From assembly GCF_049059935.1 (NCBI RefSeq), contig NZ_JBMGQR010000010.1, positions 1 to 64,000 on the forward strand: a DNA stretch of 64,000 bases. The letters are read 5' to 3'. A program made the translations under genes and the position numbers. The notes under the pieces were generated by a model, which was not told where the DNA came from, searched no databases, and saw nothing but the letters and a program-made list of their open reading frames with translations. This stretch comes from JAURVT01 sp049059935 (lineage in GTDB: Bacteria; Actinomycetota; Actinomycetes; Propionibacteriales; Nocardioidaceae). Below, one piece after another: positions 32,872 through 43,076 of this stretch; position 1 is the first letter of the stretch; every line of letters starts with the position of its first letter.

Positions 32872-34397
32872 CCTCGCACGTCAACCCGCTGCGCGATCCC
32901 CAGGACCGACGGCTCCCGCGCATCGCGGGGCCGTCGAGCCTGGTGCTGTTCGGCGTGACGGGCGACCTGGCCCGCAAGAAGCTGATCCCGGCGGTGTACG
33001 ACCTCGCCAACCGCGGGCTCCTGCCGCCGGGCTTCTCGCTCGTGGGGTTCGCCCGGCGTGACTGGGAGGACCAGGACTTCGCCAAGATCGTGCACGACGC
33101 CGCCAAGGAGCACGCGCGGACGCCGTTCCGCGAGGAGGTCTGGGACCAGCTCTCCGAGGGCATGCGGTTCGTCTCGGGCTCGTTCGACGACGACGAGGCC
33201 TTCGAGCGTCTCGCCGAGACGATCAAGCTGCTCGACGCCGAGCGCGGCACCGGCGGCAACCACGCGTTCTACCTGTCGATCCCGCCGAGCGCCTTCCCCG
33301 TGGTCGTGGGCCAGCTCAAGGAGCACGGGCTCGCGCAGGCCGAGGGCGACTCGTGGCGCCGCGTCATCATCGAGAAGCCGTTCGGTCACGACCTGACGAG
33401 CGCCCAGGAGCTGAACTCGATCGTCTCGGAGGTCTTCGACCGCGAGTCGGTGTTCCGCATCGACCACTACCTGGGCAAGGAGACCGTCCAGAACATCCTG
33501 GCGTTCCGCTTCGCCAACGGGATGTTCGAGCCGGTCTGGAACAGCCACCACATCGACCACGTGCAGATCACCATGGCCGAGGACATCGGCATCGGCGGCC
33601 GTGCGGGGTACTACGACGGCATCGGCGCGGCGCGCGACGTCATCCAGAACCACCTGCTGCAGCTGATGGCGCTGGTGGCGATGGAGGAGCCGGTCTCGTT
33701 CAACGCCTACAGCCTGCGCATCGAGAAGCAGAAGGTGCTGGCCAAGACCAAGCCCGCCGACGACCTCGACGTCCACACCGCCCGCGGCCAGTACGCCGAG
33801 GGCTGGGCCGGCGGCGAGAAGGTGATCGGCTACCACCAGGAGTCCGACATCCCGGCGTCCTCGACCACCGAGACGTTCGCCGCGGTGCGCCTGGAGGTGC
33901 AGACGCGGCGCTGGGCCGGCGTCCCGTTCTACCTGCGCACCGGCAAGCGCCTGGGCCGCCGCGTCACCGAGGTGGCCGTGGTGTTCAAGCGGGCGCCGCA
34001 CCTGCCGTTCAGCAAGACCGCCACCGAGGAGCTCGGCGAGAACGCGCTCGTCATGCGCATCCAGCCCGACGAGGGCGTCACGCTGCGCTTCGGCGCCAAG
34101 GTGCCCGGCACTGCGATGGAGATCCGCGACGTCAACATGGACTTCGCCTACGGCGGCGCGTTCGTCGAGTCGAGCCCCGAGGCGTACGAGCGGCTGATCC
34201 TCGACGTGCTGCTCGGCGAGCCGCCGCTGTTCCCGCAGCACGAGGAGGTCGAGCTGGCCTGGGAGATCCTCGACCCCGTCATCGAGCACTGGGACGCCTC
34301 CAGCACCCCGCCCGAGCAGTACCCGTCGGGCACCTGGGGGCCGGCCAGCGCCGACGAGATGCTCGCCCGCGACGGCCGCGCGTGGCGACGCCCGTGA
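32868..34397 (+). CDS. zwf: Glucose-6-phosphate 1-dehydrogenase
   Basis: The product has 509 residues. The nucleotide-binding segment reads LVLFGVTGDLARKKLIP, the substrate/catalytic block FRIDHYLGKETVQNILAFRF, and VIIEKPFGHDL precedes it. It catalyses the NADPH-forming entry step of the oxidative pentose phosphate pathway. It is coupled to pgi by a GTGA overlap and followed after 34 bases by opcA, which is needed for full activity in corynebacteria. Confidence 0.97.
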   Translation: MTSHVNPLRDPQDRRLPRIAGPSSLVLFGVTGDLARKKLIPAVYDLANRGLLPPGFSLVGFARRDWEDQDFAKIVHDAAKEHARTPFREEVWDQLSEGMRFVSGSFDDDEAFERLAETIKLLDAERGTGGNHAFYLSIPPSAFPVVVGQLKEHGLAQAEGDSWRRVIIEKPFGHDLTSAQELNSIVSEVFDRESVFRIDHYLGKETVQNILAFRFANGMFEPVWNSHHIDHVQITMAEDIGIGGRAGYYDGIGAARDVIQNHLLQLMALVAMEEPVSFNAYSLRIEKQKVLAKTKPADDLDVHTARGQYAEGWAGGEKVIGYHQESDIPASSTTETFAAVRLEVQTRRWAGVPFYLRTGKRLGRRVTEVAVVFKRAPHLPFSKTATEELGENALVMRIQPDEGVTLRFGAKVPGTAMEIRDVNMDFAYGGAFVESSPEAYERLILDVLLGEPPLFPQHEEVELAWEILDPVIEHWDASSTPPEQYPSGTWGPASADEMLARDGRAWRRP

Positions 34398-34431
34398 CCG
34401 CCCCGATCGCCCTGACCGACGGAGGGACGCG

Positions 34432-35448
34432 ATGAAGACCGACCTGACCGACACCAACGCCAGTGAGGTGGCCGCGGCGCTCGTGCGCGCGCGCCGCGCC
34501 GTCGGCAGCCCGGCGATGGGCATGGTGCTCACGCTCGTCGTGGTCACCGACGACGCGCACTCCTACGACGCGATGCGCGCCGCCGCCGCGATCTCGAGCG
34601 AGCACCCCGCCCGTGTGCTCGGCGTGATCCGCCGCTCCGGACGCGGGGCCGCGGGCCTCGACGCCCAGGTGCGGATCGGCAACGGCTCCGGCGAGGCCGT
34701 GCTGCTGCGGCTGCGCGGCGAGCTGACCCAGCACGCCGAGTCCGTCGTCCTGCCGCTGCTGCTGCCCGACTCCCCCGTGGTCGTCTGGTGGCCCGGCGAG
34801 GCGCCCGACGACGCGGCCGCCGACCCGCTCGGCGCCATCGCGCAGCGCCGCCTCACCGACGCCGCGGCGGGACGCTCCAAGTCCCGCTCGCTGCTCACGG
34901 CCGCCCGCAGCTACACCGCGGGCGACACGGACCTGGCCTGGACGCGTCTGACCCCGTGGCGGGCCCTGCTCGCCGCGGCGCTCGACCAGACCGACGCCCC
35001 CGTCACCGGCGGCTCGATCACCGCCGAGCGCGGCAACCCGAGCGCCACCCTGATGCGGGCGTGGCTCGAGAGCCGCCTCGGCGTCGACATCGCGCTCAAG
35101 ACGTCCGGCGGCCCCGGCCTCACCGACGTCCGGCTGACCACGGCCCGCGGTGACGTCGCCCTGGTGCGTCCCGACGGCACGAGCGCGACGTTCGTCCTGC
35201 CCGGCGAGGCCGACCGCCCCGTGGCGCTGCACCGCCGGTCGCTGCCCGAGCTGCTGGCCGAGGACCTGCGACGCCTCGACGAGGACGACATCTACGCCGC
35301 CACCGTGCGTCACCTCGCGGCGCAGGAGAGCGCGCGCACGCGTCCGCGTCCGTCCACGAAGAAGAAGACGGCCGCCGAGAAGCACACCGCCAGCCCCAAG
35401 CCCCAGGCCTCGAAGGAACCGGCCGCGTCGAAGGAGAACCGCGCGTGA
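34432..35448 (+). CDS. opcA: OpcA, glucose-6-phosphate dehydrogenase assembly protein
   Basis: The product has 338 residues. Family blocks include PAMGMVLTLVVVT near the start, LLLPDSPVVVWWPGEAP in the middle and YTAGDTDLAWTRLTPWRALLAAALD. It assists assembly or redox control of Zwf. The last 40 residues are a Lys/Pro/Ala/Ser-rich tail (STKKKTAAEKHTASPKP) that is probably disordered. GAGGGA precedes the ATG, and the stop overlaps the pgl start (GTGA). Confidence 0.93.
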   Translation: MKTDLTDTNASEVAAALVRARRAVGSPAMGMVLTLVVVTDDAHSYDAMRAAAAISSEHPARVLGVIRRSGRGAAGLDAQVRIGNGSGEAVLLRLRGELTQHAESVVLPLLLPDSPVVVWWPGEAPDDAAADPLGAIAQRRLTDAAAGRSKSRSLLTAARSYTAGDTDLAWTRLTPWRALLAAALDQTDAPVTGGSITAERGNPSATLMRAWLESRLGVDIALKTSGGPGLTDVRLTTARGDVALVRPDGTSATFVLPGEADRPVALHRRSLPELLAEDLRRLDEDDIYAATVRHLAAQESARTRPRPSTKKKTAAEKHTASPKPQASKEPAASKENRA

Positions 35449-36179
35449 GCGAGCCCACCACCGTCGTCAGCACCGACAAGGACGCGCTGGCGGCGGAGGT
35501 GTCGCGGCGTCTGGTCGACCTCGTCGAGGACGTGCAGGCCGCGGGCGGCATCCCGTCGGTCGTGCTGACGGGCGGCACCATCGCCGACGTCCTGCACCGC
35601 CGCGTCGCCCAGGACTCCGCGTCCACGGGCGTCGCGTGGGCCGACGTCGACCTGTGGTGGGGTGACGAGCGCTGGCTGCGCATGGGCGACCCCGAGCGCA
35701 ACGAGCAGCAGGCCCGTGACGCGTTCCTCGACGCCGTCGGCGCCGACGGCCGCGTGCGCGCGGTGGCCTACGACGACGGCGTCATCACCGTCGAGCAGGC
35801 GGCCGACGCCTACGCCGCCGAGCTCGCAGCGGCGTCCGACGACGGCGTCAGCCCGGTGTTCGACGTCGTCATGCTCGGCGTGGGCGACGACGGCCACGTG
35901 GCCTCGCTCTTCCCGCACCACCCCGGCCTCGACGTCACGGGCGTCGCGGTGACCGCGGTGTTCGACTCCCCCAAGCCGCCGCCGACGCGCGTCAGCATGA
36001 CGTTCGAGACCCTGAACAAGGCCAGGCACGTCTGGTTCCTGGTGTCCGGCGAGGGCAAGGCCGCGGCCGTCGCGCGTGCGCTGGCCGGCGACGACGTGGC
36101 CGGAACTCCCGCCAACGGCGTCCGCGGCACCGAGTCCACCACCTGGTTCCTCGACCCCGGCTCCGCCTCGCAGCTCTGA
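35445..36179 (+). CDS. pgl: 6-phosphogluconolactonase
   Basis: The product has 244 residues, of the DevB/NagB-like lactonase family. It shows VLTGGTIADVL, WGDERWLRMGDPERNEQQAR and MLGVGDDGHVASLFPHHPGL, which contain the substrate-binding and catalytic residues. It hydrolyses the lactone made by Zwf. It is the last gene of the pentose phosphate operon; a long imperfect hairpin follows. Confidence 0.95.
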   Translation: MSEPTTVVSTDKDALAAEVSRRLVDLVEDVQAAGGIPSVVLTGGTIADVLHRRVAQDSASTGVAWADVDLWWGDERWLRMGDPERNEQQARDAFLDAVGADGRVRAVAYDDGVITVEQAADAYAAELAAASDDGVSPVFDVVMLGVGDDGHVASLFPHHPGLDVTGVAVTAVFDSPKPPPTRVSMTFETLNKARHVWFLVSGEGKAAAVARALAGDDVAGTPANGVRGTESTTWFLDPGSASQL

Positions 36180-36205
36180 GACTCAGGTAGTCGCCGTCAC
36201 CAGGT

Positions 36206-36315
36206 TCCTGCGGGGGCTGGCGCCCGGCTGGCAAGGCGCGGACGGCGAAGCTGGGCCGGGTTTGCCCTGCGAGCCGGTCGCGACGCCGCCAGGCGGGATG
36301 CCAGGGCCCGCAGGA
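36206..36315. terminator. 110-base long imperfect hairpin between pgl and rbpA
   Basis: Three nested helices in line: 36206-36221 with 36300-36315 (14 of 16 paired), 36223-36231 with 36289-36297 (8 of 9), and GGCG 36235-36238 with CGCC 36284-36287, leaving a 45-base apical part. It fills the gap between convergent genes and abuts the rbpA stop. It is a bidirectional terminator, a structured RNA or a dispersed palindromic element. Confidence 0.5.
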
Positions 36316-36666
36316 TCAGAAGACGATCTCGCCGGACTTGCGCTTCGAACGGAGCTGGGCGAGGGCCTCGGTGAGGATCTCGGCGGCCTCGTCGTCGGAG
36401 CGGCGCTCCTTCACGTAGGCGAGGTGCGTCTTGTACGGCTCGATGCGCTGGGCCGCGGGGAGGTTGGTGTGGTCGTTGCTGGCCGGGAGGCCGCAGCGGG
36501 GGCAGTCCCACTCGTCGGGCGAGGTCGCCTCGAGCGCGAAGCTCAGCTCGGTCTCGTGGCCGTGGGCGCAGAAGTAGGTGACGACCTTGCGGGGCGCAGC
36601 CTCGCCGCGCTCGGCCTCGCCCATCGGGCCGGAGCCGATACGGCTTCCACGGATGGCACTGGACAC
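36316..36666 (-). CDS. rbpA: RbpA, RNA polymerase-binding transcription factor
   Basis: The product has 116 residues. The N-terminal tail SSAIRGSRIGSGPMGEAERG is followed by the core with Cys pairs (TYFCAHGHETEL and EWDCPRCG) and the sigma-interaction region HLAYVKERRSDDEAAEILTE. RbpA stabilises open promoter complexes with the primary sigma factor in actinobacteria. GTG 36666 is chosen because GAGGAG lies just upstream and the product matches the family N-terminus; the frame is open further upstream. Confidence 0.93.
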   Translation of the reverse strand: MSSAIRGSRIGSGPMGEAERGEAAPRKVVTYFCAHGHETELSFALEATSPDEWDCPRCGLPASNDHTNLPAAQRIEPYKTHLAYVKERRSDDEAAEILTEALAQLRSKRKSGEIVF

Positions 36667-36720
36667 GCAGGACTCCTCGACGACGGGGTTGAGGGGACGT
36701 CGGCCCCTCGTGGCAGGCAC

Positions 36721-36743
36721 ATCATAAGCGGGCACGTGCCCGC
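36721..36743 (-). promoter_or_regulatory. rbpA promoter -10 with adjoining 16-base palindrome
   Basis: TATGAT (minus strand, 36721-36726) is a good -10. Directly upstream, at 36728-36743, lies the perfect palindrome GCGGGCACGTGCCCGC, placed between the -10 and -35 positions where a bound protein would control initiation. Confidence 0.5.
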
Positions 36744-36774
36744 GGCGTCCAGGGCTCACCGAGCCGTGGACGCC
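36744..36774 (-). terminator. Terminator hairpin of the gap-pgk-tpiA-secG operon
   Basis: A 14-bp stem with one mismatch (36744-36757 with 36761-36774) and an ACC loop lies 23 bases past the secG stop. Confidence 0.65.
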
Positions 36775-36797
36775 GGGGCGTGCCGGGGTGGCTCAGG

Positions 36798-37037
36798 TCA
36801 GCTGCTGACCTTGAGCAGGAGCGCGAGCGCGACGATGCAGACGCCCCAGATGACGGCGGTGCCGACGGTGAGGCGGTCGAGGTTGCGCTCGGCCACGGAC
36901 GAACCGCCGAGGCTGCTCGACACGCCGCCGCCGAACATGTCGGACAGTCCGCCACCGCGACCCTTGTGCATGAGCACCAGGACGATGAGCAGGACGCTCG
37001 ACAGCACGAGCAGGATCGAGAAAGCGGTGATGATCAC
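36798..37037 (-). CDS. secG: SecG preprotein translocase subunit
   Basis: The product has 79 residues and two hydrophobic helices (about 3-23 and 57-76) joined by the polar loop LMHKGRGGGLSDMFGGGVSS that typifies SecG. It is part of the SecYEG channel. It follows tpiA by 32 bases at the end of the glycolytic operon, the usual actinobacterial location. Confidence 0.95.
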   Translation of the reverse strand: MIITAFSILLVLSSVLLIVLVLMHKGRGGGLSDMFGGGVSSSLGGSSVAERNLDRLTVGTAVIWGVCIVALALLLKVSS

Positions 37038-37069
37038 GCCGGGTCAGCCTCGGGGTTCGTCGGGTCCGG

Positions 37070-37875
37070 TCAGTTTCCGGACAGGTCGGGCATGTCGTAG
37101 AACCGGCAGATGCCTGCGAACTCCTCCGCCTGGAGGCTCGCACCGCCGACCAGGGCGCCGTCCACGTCGGGCTTCGCCATGATCGAGGCGATGTTGGCCG
37201 CCTTGACCGATCCTCCGTACAGGATACGCACAGCGTCGGCCGCCTCCGCGGAGACGGTCTCGGCGATGCGGGCCCGGATCGCGCCGCACACCTCCTGCGC
37301 GTCGTCGGGGGTGGCGACCTCGCCGGTGCCGATGGCCCAGACGGGCTCGTAGGCGATGACGAGGCCCGCGACCTTGTCGGCCGCGATGCCCGAGAGGGCG
37401 CCGTCGACCTGCGCGAGCGTGTACGAGACCTGGTCGCCGGCCTGACGGACCTCGAGGCCCTCGCCGACGCACACGATCGGGGTCATGCCGGCCTCGAGCG
37501 TCTTGGCCGTCTTGGTGTTGACGGTGGCGTCGTCCTCGCCGTGGTACTCGCGGCGCTCGGAGTGACCGACGACGACGTACGAGACGCCGAGCTTGCTCAG
37601 CATGGCCGCCGAGATCTCGCCGGTGTAGGCGCCGCCGTCGTGCGTGGAGACGTCCTGCGCGCCGTACTTGAGCTCGAGCTTGTCGCCGTCGACGAGCGTC
37701 TGGACGCTGCGCAGGTCGGTGAACGGCGGGACGACGACGACCTCGGCCTTGGCGTGGTCGTGCTTCTTGTCCGACAGGGTCCAGGCGAGCTTCTGCACCA
37801 GGACCACCGCCTCCTGGTGGTTCAGGTTGCTCTTCCAGTTGCCCGCCATGAGCGGGGTGCGTGTCGTGGACACGG

Positions 37876-37879
<4 letters not shown>
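37070..37879 (-). CDS. tpiA: Triosephosphate isomerase
   Basis: The product has 269 residues. Catalytic Lys is in MAGNWKSNLN, His in VVGHSERREYHG, Glu in IAYEPVWAIGTG, and the phosphate loop ILYGGSVKAANI is present. It interconverts dihydroxyacetone phosphate and glyceraldehyde-3-phosphate. The ATG overlaps the pgk stop (ATGA). About ten extra residues before the conserved core are possibly an upstream start. Confidence 0.97.
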
Positions 37880-39066
<1,187 letters not shown>

Positions 39067-39070
39067 CGCG

Positions 39071-40075
<1,005 letters not shown>

Positions 40076-40192
40076 GGGGAGAGCTCCTCGGTGGTGGGGG
40101 TGGTTGGCGTTACTGGCGTTCCGCCTGAACCTATGCCTTGCGTCACTCTACCGGTTACTGTCAGGTAGACGATAAGTAAGGCCCGAAGTTGC

Positions 40193-41176
40193 TCACGACT
40201 CCGCGAGCAGCTCCTCGGTCAGGCTGGCCTCGGTGTCGGGGATGCCGAGGTCCTTGGCCTTCTTGTCGGCCATCGCGAGCAGCCGGCGGATGCGCCCGGC
40301 GATCGCGTCCTTGGTGAGCGGCGGGACGTGCAGCTGCCCGAGCTCCTCGAGGCTGGCCTGCTTGTGGTCGACCCGCAGCTGACCGGCCATCTGAAGGTGG
40401 TCGGGCACGTCGGGGCCGAGGATCTCCAGGGCGCGTCCGACGCGGGCACCGGCGGCGACGGCCGCGCGGGCCGAGCGGCGCAGGTTGGCGTCGTCGAAGT
40501 TGGCCAGGCGGTTGGCGGTGGCCCGGACCTCGCGGCGCATGCGTCGCTCCTCCCACGCCAGCAGCGACTCGTGCGCGCCGAGGCGGGTCAGCAGGGCGCC
40601 GATGGCCTCGCCGTCGCGGATGACGACGCGGTCGACGCCGCGGACCTCGCGGGCCTTGGCCGAGATGCCCAGGCGACGGGCGGCGCCGACCATGGCGAGC
40701 GCGGCCTCGGGGCCGGGGCAGGTGATCTCGAGCGCGGACGAGCGGCCGGGCTCGGTGAGCGAGCCGTGGGCCAGGAACGCCCCGCGCCACGCGGCGACGG
40801 CGTCGCAGGAGGCGCCGGAGACGACCTGGGGCGGCAGGCCCCGGACGGGGCGGCCGCGGCCGTCGATCAGACCGGTCTGGCGCGCGAGCGCCTCACCGTC
40901 CTTGACGACGCGGACCACGTAGCGGGTGCCCTTGCGGATGCCCTGGCCCTGCACGACGTGGACCTCGCTGTCGTGGCCGTAGACCTCGGCGATGTCCTTG
41001 CGCAGACGGCGGGCGGCGGCCCCGGTGTCGAGGTCGGCCTCGACCACGATGCGTCCCGAGACGATGTGCAGGCCCCCGGCGAACCGCAGCGCCGACGACA
41101 CCTCGGCCTTGCGGCAGCAGGACTTGGTGATCTGGGTGCCCGCGAGCTCCGCCTTGACCTGGGCCGTCATTGCCAT
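40193..41176 (-). CDS. whiA: WhiA sporulation/cell-division regulator
   Basis: The product has 327 residues. The N-terminal LAGLIDADG-like region (SCCRKAEVSSALRFAGGLHI, AWRGAFLAHGSL) and the C-terminal helix-turn-helix (LTKDAIAGRIRRLLAMADKK) are both present. It is a DNA-binding regulator conserved in Gram-positives. It starts at ATG 41176; a second ATG six bases on is also possible. It belongs to the conserved uvrC-rapZ-yvcK-whiA block. Confidence 0.95.
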   Translation of the reverse strand: MAMTAQVKAELAGTQITKSCCRKAEVSSALRFAGGLHIVSGRIVVEADLDTGAAARRLRKDIAEVYGHDSEVHVVQGQGIRKGTRYVVRVVKDGEALARQTGLIDGRGRPVRGLPPQVVSGASCDAVAAWRGAFLAHGSLTEPGRSSALEITCPGPEAALAMVGAARRLGISAKAREVRGVDRVVIRDGEAIGALLTRLGAHESLLAWEERRMRREVRATANRLANFDDANLRRSARAAVAAGARVGRALEILGPDVPDHLQMAGQLRVDHKQASLEELGQLHVPPLTKDAIAGRIRRLLAMADKKAKDLGIPDTEASLTEELLAES

Positions 41177-41238
41177 GCGTCCATCCGCTCCGTCGACTCG
41201 CGGCGACGGATCCCCGCTCCCGAACGCCGTCGCACACT

Positions 41239-42213
41239 CTATGCCTGTTTGAGGATTTGTTCGAAGGCCCCGGCAAGTCTCAGGGGGTCGTGACGGGGGG
41301 TGCCGTCGGTGACGGCGAGGTTGGCCACCGTCACCTCGGCGCCGAGGGCCGCGGCGGCCGTGTCGAGCGCCACACGGTCGTCCACGACGCGGTGGTCGGC
41401 GAGCACGACGTCGAGCCGCAGGTCGGGTGCGTGCTCGGCCAGCACCTCCAGGTGCTTGGCGGCGCTGAACCCCGACGTCTCCCCCGGCTGCTCGGCCAGG
41501 TTGAGCACGACGGCCCGTCGCGCCGACGTCGCGTGCAACGCGTCGGACAGCTCGGGGACGAGCAGGTTGGGCAGCACGCTGGTGAACCACGAGCCCGGGC
41601 CGACGGTGACCCAGTCGGCCGTCAGGACGGCCTCGACCGCCTCGGGACAACCCGGAGGGTCGTGCGGGTCGAGGGCGACGGACAGGACGGTGCCGTCGGT
41701 GGACGCCACCTCGGACTGGCCGCGGACGCGCGTGGGGGCGGTGTCGCCGGGCAGCAGGATCTCGGCGGTGATGTCGAGGGGCACCGCGCTCATGGGCAGC
41801 ACCCGGCCGCGCGCGCCGAGGAGCTCGCCGACGAGGTCGAGGCCGTCGACGTGGTCGCCGAGGAGGTCCCAGATGGCCACCATGAGCAGGTTGCCGACGG
41901 CGTGGCCGTGCAGCTCGCCCTCGCTGCTGAACCGGTGCTGGAGCACCCGGGCCCAGGTGCTCCCCCACTCGTCGTCGCCGCACAGCGCCGCGAGGGCCTG
42001 ACGCAGGTCGCCCGGCGGCAGCACGCCGAGCTCGTCGCGGAGCCGGCCCGAGGAGCCGCCGTTGTCGGCGACGGTGACCACGGCGGTGATCTCGGTGCGC
42101 AGGTGCCGCAGCGCCGACAGCGTGGCCGACAGGCCGTGGCCGCCGCCGAGGGCGACGACCCGGGTGGCCGGGTGCCGGGTGGGCAGGGACAGCCGCCGCG
42201 TGCGGCGTGCCAT
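41239..42213 (-). CDS. yvcK: YvcK/CofD-like protein (gluconeogenesis factor family)
   Basis: The product has 324 residues. The nucleotide-sugar-binding loop VVALGGGHGLSATLSALR, then VVTVADNGGSSGRLRDELG and HAVGNLLMVA, match YvcK, a UDP-sugar-binding protein affecting central carbon metabolism and cell shape. The ATG shares one base with the rapZ stop. The N-terminal MARRTRRLSLPTRHP is basic. Confidence 0.93.
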   Translation of the reverse strand: MARRTRRLSLPTRHPATRVVALGGGHGLSATLSALRHLRTEITAVVTVADNGGSSGRLRDELGVLPPGDLRQALAALCGDDEWGSTWARVLQHRFSSEGELHGHAVGNLLMVAIWDLLGDHVDGLDLVGELLGARGRVLPMSAVPLDITAEILLPGDTAPTRVRGQSEVASTDGTVLSVALDPHDPPGCPEAVEAVLTADWVTVGPGSWFTSVLPNLLVPELSDALHATSARRAVVLNLAEQPGETSGFSAAKHLEVLAEHAPDLRLDVVLADHRVVDDRVALDTAAAALGAEVTVANLAVTDGTPRHDPLRLAGAFEQILKQA

Positions 42214-43076
42214 CACTCGCGTCCGAGGTCGCGGTGGACCACGAGCGTGCGCAGCCCGCGCTTCTCCAGTCGCCCGGCCAGGCCCTCGCTCATGGCGACG
42301 CTGCGGTGCTTGCCACCGGTGCAGCCGATGGCGACGGACAGGAAGCGCTTGTTCTCGCGCAGGAACCCGGTGGTGACGGTGGCGAGGAGGTTCTCGTACT
42401 GCTCGAGGAACTGCTCGGCGCCGTCCTGGCTGCGGACGAACTCGCGGACGGGGTCGTCGCGGCCCGTCAGCGGGCGCAGCTCGGGCACCCAGAAGGGGTT
42501 GGGCAGGAAGCGGACGTCGGCCACCATCTCGGCGTCGACGGGGATGCCGTACTTGAAGCCGAACGAGACGACGTTGACGTGCAGGCGGCCGTCGTCGGCG
42601 CTGGCGAACACCGAGGTGACGCGGGCGTTGAGCTGGTTGACGTTGAGGTGGGTGGTGTCGACGACGACGTCGGCGCGGGCCCGCAGGCTGCTGAGCAGGG
42701 CGCGCTCGTTGACGAAGGCGTCCATCAGGCGGCCGCCGGCGCGCAGCGGGTGCGGGCGGCGCGCGGCCTCCTGGCGACGGACGAGCACCTCGTCGGCGGC
42801 CTCGAGGAACAGCACCTGCGGGCGCACCCAGTCGTTCTTGAGCGACTCCAGCGCCCCGGCCAGCGCCGCGAAGAGCTGGCGCGACCGGGCGTCGACGACG
42901 ACGGCGACGCGCGAGGTGTCCTCGGCGCGGTCGAGGATCGTCAGCGTCTCGCCGAGCAGCTGCGGCGGGAGGTTGTCGACCACGAAGAAGCCGAGGTCCT
43001 CGAGCGCCTTGGCGGCGGTGCTGCGCCCGGCGCCGGTCATGCCGGTGACGAGCACCAGCTCGGTGATGGTGGTCAT
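42213..43076 (-). CDS. rapZ: RapZ-family nucleotide-binding protein
   Basis: The product has 287 residues. Walker A is TGMTGAGRSTAAKALED, with NLPPQLL, VVSFGFKYGIP and the C-terminal IGCTGGKHRSVAMSE typical of the RapZ/YvcJ family. In proteobacteria it acts in small-RNA control of GlmS; in actinobacteria the role is less clear. It overlaps uvrC (ATGA). Confidence 0.95.
   Translation of the reverse strand: MTTITELVLVTGMTGAGRSTAAKALEDLGFFVVDNLPPQLLGETLTILDRAEDTSRVAVVVDARSRQLFAALAGALESLKNDWVRPQVLFLEAADEVLVRRQEAARRPHPLRAGGRLMDAFVNERALLSSLRARADVVVDTTHLNVNQLNARVTSVFASADDGRLHVNVVSFGFKYGIPVDAEMVADVRFLPNPFWVPELRPLTGRDDPVREFVRSQDGAEQFLEQYENLLATVTTGFLRENKRFLSVAIGCTGGKHRSVAMSEGLAGRLEKRGLRTLVVHRDLGRE

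Noticed and set aside
36206..36315. 6C-type actinobacterial small RNA
   Set aside because: The region folds, but I could not find two loops each with six or more cytosines, so that name is not justified.
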